From Chloroflexota bacterium (GTDB lineage Bacteria > Chloroflexota > Anaerolineae > B4-G1): a stretch of DNA of 9,331 nucleotides. This document shows, in pieces, positions 6,943-9,331 of this stretch (position 1 is the stretch's first letter; each line of letters starts with the position of its first letter). The DNA lies in assembly GCA_003648125.1 (NCBI GenBank), contig QMOE01000056.1, positions 1 to 9,331 of the forward strand. The letters are read 5' to 3'. Both the position numbers and the translations under genes were made by a program. The notes under the pieces were generated by a model. The model saw only the letters and a program-made list of their open reading frames with translations. It ran no database searches and was not told the DNA's origin.

Positions 6943-7093
6943 GCTACATTGCAGCAATTCTCATTATGTCATTGCGAGGAGCGTTTTTTGCGACGAAGCA
7001 ATCTCCAAGCGATTGGAGGAGATTGCTTCGCCCCGGGAAAAACGTCCGGGGCTCGCAATGACACCTCAAATTGAGAATTGCTGGCTACATTGC
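6942..7093. mobile_element. 130-bp MITE-like palindromic element with 11-bp flanking duplication
   Basis: The element spans 6953-7082. Its ends are perfect 11-bp inverted repeats: AGCAATTCTCA (6953-6963) and TGAGAATTGCT (7072-7082). It is bracketed by a perfect 11-bp direct repeat GGCTACATTGC (6942-6952 and 7083-7093), the pattern of a target-site duplication. Inside lie a 12-bp inverted repeat TGTCATTGCGAG (6967-6978) with its complement at 7052-7063, a 13-bp hairpin with arms 6994-7006 and 7018-7030, and a 7-bp hairpin (7030-7036 with 7046-7052). No transposase is encoded, so it would need one in trans. The core (CATTGCGAGGAGCG and GAAGCAATCTCC) belongs, from memory, to a palindromic repeat type found in many unrelated bacterial genomes. 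The right-hand direct-repeat copy contains the glycerate kinase stop codon. Confidence 0.75.
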
Positions 7094-8506
7094 CCCAACT
7101 TTTTGAGAAGATACAAAAAGCTCGGGTGGCGGATCTTGCCTGGGAGTGCGGGCGTCCCCGCCGAAGGGGCGAGGCACTGCCTCGCCCTCACGACTTTTTC
7201 CCACCAGCAGGAACAGCAGGTCGTTTACGTTCGTCCCCGTTGGGCCGGTGCGGAGCAGGTCACCCAGAGCGGCGAAGAAGGGATAGCTGTCGTTGGCCGC
7301 CAGCGCCGCTCTGGCGTCGAGGTCCAATACGCGGGCGCGGGTCATTGTCTCACCAGTGGCGATTGCGCCAGCTCCGTCAGTGGGGCCGTCGTTGCCGTCG
7401 GTTGCCAGTGCCATCAGCAGTACGTCCGGCCAACCATCTAATGCCAGCGCGGCTGCCAGCGCCAGCTCCTGGTTACGGCCTCCTTTTCCCTCCCCGCGCA
7501 CCGTCACCGTCGTCTCGCCGCCCCAGACCAGACAGGCCGGCGGGGGAAGCGGGTCGCCATGGGCGCGGATGCCCTTTGCCAGCGCCGCTGCTACTTTTGC
7601 CACCTCGCGCGCTTCTCCTTCGATGTAGGTGCTCAGGAGCAGCGTGTTAAAGCCCAAGCTGCGCGCTCGTTCCACCGCCGCCAGCGCCGCCAGCCGGTTG
7701 GAGCCGACGATGACGTGCTGCGTCCGCGCAGAGATTGGGTCGCCCGGCTTGGGGGTTTCCTGGAGAGAAACCAGGGTTTTTCCTAAAAACCTGGTTTCTT
7801 TTATCCCATATCGCGCCAGCACCGCTTGTGCGTTGGCCACAGTTGTCGGATCGGGCACGGTGGGGCCGGAGGCGATGACGTCGAGCGGGTCGCCGACCAC
7901 GTCAGAGAGGATGAGGGTGATCAATGTGGCCGGGGCGATCAGGCGGGCCAGGTGGCCCCCTTTGATGCGCGAGAGGTGCTTGCGGATGGTGTTCAATTCG
8001 TTGATCGTCGCGCCTGAGCGCAGCAGTGCTCCGGTGAGGGGTTGCAGGTCGGCCAGGGTCAGGCCCGGCGCGGGCAGCGTCAGCAGGGCGGAAGCACCCC
8101 CAGAGATGAGGCAGATGACCAGGTCGTGCTCTGTCGCTTGCTGTGCCAGGCGGACAACAGATTGTGCCCCGCGCACCGAGTTCTCGTCCGGCACCGGATG
8201 GCCGGCCTCGGTGATTTGGAGATTTGGAGATTGGCTGGAGATGTGGCCGTATTTGGTGACAACGGTTCCGGCGGTCAGCCGGTTGCCCAGGATGTCCGCG
8301 ACGGCGGCAGCCATTGGCGCGACGGCTTTGCCGCCGCCGACAACGAACACGTGCTCAAAGGAGCGCAGGTCGTAGTGATGACCGGCGATGATGAGCGTAT
8401 CTCCTTCACGGCGAACGTGGCGGCGCGCCGCGGCCGCCGGCTCGACGGCGGTCAGCGCGGCTCGTTGTAGCTCGCGCGCGTCGGCGCGCAGATCGTGATG
8501 GGTCAT
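7085..8506 (-). CDS. Glycerate kinase, MOFRL/DUF4147 family (GckA/TtuD type)
   Basis: The protein has 473 residues; the family is usually about 420-450. It should phosphorylate D-glycerate with ATP, giving 2-phosphoglycerate in this class, in the cytoplasm. This would connect sugar-acid, serine or glyoxylate breakdown to glycolysis. Relatives are sometimes mislabelled hydroxypyruvate reductase (TtuD). Visible motifs: VVGGGKA (55-61, conserved Lys60), EAGHPVPDE (100-108), LISGGASAL (133-141), LSDVVGDPLDVIASGPTVPDP (200-220), GGETTVTVRGEGKGGRNQE (329-347, start of the MOFRL domain) and GPTGTNVNDLLFLLV (421-435). The start overlaps the upstream stop as ATGA. Three stretches look repeat-derived: 91-98, 236-247 (a palindrome replacing the usual segment before ETPKPGDP) and the tail 436-473, beyond the normal end. 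All family motifs remain in frame, so the enzyme is probably active. Confidence 0.92.
   Translation of the reverse strand: MTHHDLRADARELQRAALTAVEPAAAARRHVRREGDTLIIAGHHYDLRSFEHVFVVGGGKAVAPMAAAVADILGNRLTAGTVVTKYGHISSQSPNLQITEAGHPVPDENSVRGAQSVVRLAQQATEHDLVICLISGGASALLTLPAPGLTLADLQPLTGALLRSGATINELNTIRKHLSRIKGGHLARLIAPATLITLILSDVVGDPLDVIASGPTVPDPTTVANAQAVLARYGIKETRFLGKTLVSLQETPKPGDPISARTQHVIVGSNRLAALAAVERARSLGFNTLLLSTYIEGEAREVAKVAAALAKGIRAHGDPLPPPACLVWGGETTVTVRGEGKGGRNQELALAAALALDGWPDVLLMALATDGNDGPTDGAGAIATGETMTRARVLDLDARAALAANDSYPFFAALGDLLRTGPTGTNVNDLLFLLVGKSREGEAVPRPFGGDARTPRQDPPPELFVSSQKVGAM
7099..7190. repeat. Repeat-derived DNA coding the glycerate kinase C-terminal tail
   Basis: Three repeat signatures sit end to end in the final 38 codons. 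A 7-bp hairpin lies at 7099-7105 (CTTTTTG) and 7114-7120 (CAAAAAG). A 23-nt copy of the left-edge repeat lies at 7137-7159. A perfect palindrome has 10-nt arms at 7167-7176 (GGGCGAGGCA) and 7178-7187 (TGCCTCGCCC). The family motif NDLLFLLV ends at about position 7202, just before this block. The conserved core therefore stops where the repeats start, and translation reads on to a stop inside the MITE-flanking direct repeat. Confidence 0.6.
7766..7799. repeat. Palindromic repeat inside the glycerate kinase gene
   Basis: Arms AGAAACCAGG (7766-7775) and CCTGGTTTCT (7790-7799) pair perfectly for 10 bp. After one bulged G (7776), five T-A pairs follow with a 3-nt loop, giving a 15-bp stem. It codes for KETRFLGKTLVS (residues 236-247) on the - strand. 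Repeats with a GAAACC/GGTTTC palindromic core are, from memory, common between genes in Cyanobacteria and Chloroflexota. On the + strand it is followed by TTTATC and resembles a terminator, but no + strand gene leads into it. Confidence 0.6.
8213..8236. repeat. Short 8-bp tandem repeat in glycerate kinase
   Basis: GATTTGGA occurs twice in tandem (8213-8228), followed by the partial copy GATTGGCT. It encodes SQSPNLQI (residues 91-98) in a loop just before the conserved EAGHPVPDE motif. It may be a small repeat insertion or simple local slippage. Confidence 0.35.
8503..8506 (-). promoter_or_regulatory. ATGA stop/start overlap joining SBP and glycerate kinase
   Basis: The TGA stop of the solute-binding protein (8505-8503) overlaps the ATG of the glycerate kinase (8506-8504). 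This is the standard arrangement for translational coupling by terminating ribosomes, and it fixes the kinase start. It shows that the two genes share one mRNA. Confidence 0.8.
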
Positions 8507-9331
8507 TGTCCCAGAATCTGGCCCGCGGCCGCGGCCGCGGCTTTTGGGTTGACTCGTCTCCTCAGCAGGGCTTCCAGTGCTTCCTGCATGGCCCGTCCTG
8601 TGGTCGCCATCACCTCCGGCGGGGGAGCAGCGACGGCGGCCTCCATAATGCCGCGCAACATGTCCCGGTCTGTGTCAGATACGTCCCACTGCCGCAGCGC
8701 GCCGCGTGTGCCCGGCAGGTAACCGGCTGCCTGTGTCCACTGGGCGTTGTGCTCCGGGGCGATGAGCCACTCTAGCAGCAACGTCGCCAGCGATTGGCGG
8801 GCCGGATCGTCGGCTACCATTCCAATTACCCAGCCACGGGCGATGCTGAATGGTTGTCCATCGCGGGTGGGAATCGGCGCGGCGGCGACGGTCTCGTCGG
8901 CCTCGCGCCAGTAGCGGCTGGCTTGCACCACCGTCATCCCACCTCCGCTGGCCTGGAATTGCTCCCAGGCCTGATCCGCATCGCTGATGTTGAGGATGAC
9001 TGTCGGCGAGATGGCGGGAGTGTGAAAGGTGGGCGAGATCGGACCGCTGCTGATGCAATCGCTGTAGAAACTGAGCACGCTCACCATCACCTCTTCATCC
9101 AGCCACGGGTGGCCTTCGGCATCGGTCAGTTGGCCGCCGGCGGCCAGGTATTGGATCAGCGTCGCGTCGTTGATCTGCCTATCGCGCCCTTTGGCGGGGA
9201 AGATAAAGGGGACGGGCGGGGATACGACCTGGGTCCAAGAGATGGGGGGCGAATCGAGCAGGGTCGGGCGGTAGGCCAGGTGCTGCATGTCGGCGGCCAT
9301 GACAAAGCCCATCGTTCGCTCGTTCGCTGCG
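8503..9331 (-). CDS. ABC transporter extracellular solute-binding protein (family 1, sugar-type), 5' end outside window
   Basis: The frame is open to the window edge; 275 C-terminal residues are visible and the N terminus, including any lipoprotein signal, is missing. An internal ATG at 9312 is not the true start: the frame continues upstream, and the sequence around it (ERTMGFVMAADMQHLAYRPTLL) matches the mid-protein strand typical of carbohydrate-binding SBPs, in which a variable segment is followed by a proline-rich ISWTQVV stretch. Also visible are a Gly-rich loop SGGGMTVVQASRYW, GYLPGTRGALRQW (the common exit region in this fold) and an Ala-rich C-terminal helix. It would capture a solute, probably a sugar or derivative, outside the membrane for an ABC importer. 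The permease and ATPase genes are not in the window; the next gene is the glycerate kinase, overlapping by 4 nt. The family call is reasonable; the ligand is unknown. Confidence 0.75.
   Translation of the reverse strand, partial: AANERTMGFVMAADMQHLAYRPTLLDSPPISWTQVVSPPVPFIFPAKGRDRQINDATLIQYLAAGGQLTDAEGHPWLDEEVMVSVLSFYSDCISSGPISPTFHTPAISPTVILNISDADQAWEQFQASGGGMTVVQASRYWREADETVAAAPIPTRDGQPFSIARGWVIGMVADDPARQSLATLLLEWLIAPEHNAQWTQAAGYLPGTRGALRQWDVSDTDRDMLRGIMEAAVAAPPPEVMATTGRAMQEALEALLRRRVNPKAAAAAAGQILGQ
8523..8540. repeat. 18-bp perfect GC palindrome at the 3' end of the SBP gene
   Basis: CCGCGGCCGCGGCCGCGG reads the same on both strands and codes for part of an alanine run near the C terminus of the solute-binding protein. 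It lies 17 nt before the glycerate kinase start on the - strand, so as RNA it could form a structure close to the coupled start site. It may be only a by-product of GC-rich alanine codons. Confidence 0.35.

Noticed and set aside
6892..7074. A 60-codon + strand open frame reading CHCEER, RSNL, GDCFA and ARNDT
   Set aside because: It is a translation of the palindromic repeat element. Such peptides appear as spurious hypothetical proteins wherever this repeat occurs; there is no ribosome binding site or protein-like pattern.
7766..7802. A + strand intrinsic terminator inside the glycerate kinase gene
   Set aside because: The stem and T-rich tail fit, but no + strand transcript leads to it, and the sequence is better explained as an inserted palindromic repeat.

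Overview
The window looks like a piece of a GC-rich bacterial chromosome, most likely from the phylum Chloroflexota or a similar free-living lineage. This is inferred from three things: the gene families (a GH4 glycosidase, a sugar-type ABC solute-binding protein, a MOFRL-type glycerate kinase and a large GAF-rich RsbW/RsbU-like regulator), the GC-biased codon use, and the many short palindromic repeats between and inside genes. No rRNA, CRISPR array, transposase, integrase or phage gene is visible.

Layout. Positions 1-361 are non-coding: a palindromic repeat cluster and a 14-bp tandem repeat at the left edge, then a good sigma70-type promoter and a leader of about 180 nt. On the + strand, 362-1753 encodes a GH4 glycosidase. 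A tRNA-Arg(CCU) gene (1917-1991) follows with its own promoter and an intrinsic terminator. Everything to the right is on the - strand and converges on the tRNA. Reading in the direction of transcription from the right edge, there is a 5'-truncated ABC solute-binding protein (9331-8503), a glycerate kinase joined to it by an ATGA overlap (8506-7085), a 130-bp MITE-like element (6953-7082), a STAS anti-sigma-factor antagonist (6727-6392) with its own extended -10 promoter and terminator, and a 1390-residue regulator (6232-2060). That regulator carries an N-terminal RsbW-like kinase domain, six GAF domains and a C-terminal RsbU/SpoIIE phosphatase domain.

How the genes fit together. The STAS protein and the 1390-residue protein contain all three activities of a partner-switching circuit: the antagonist, the kinase/anti-sigma domain and the phosphatase. 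The opposing kinase and phosphatase sit on one polypeptide, separated by six possible sensor domains. The target sigma factor is not in the window. The glycosidase, solute-binding protein and glycerate kinase suggest uptake and breakdown of sugars or sugar acids, but the substrate cannot be read from the sequence.

The most unusual layer is the small-repeat load. A 130-bp element with 11-bp terminal inverted repeats and a perfect 11-bp flanking duplication lies 2 nt past the glycerate kinase stop codon. A 15-nt piece of the same repeat sits in the spacer of the tRNA promoter. The glycerate kinase reading frame itself appears to have absorbed up to three short repeats without losing frame.
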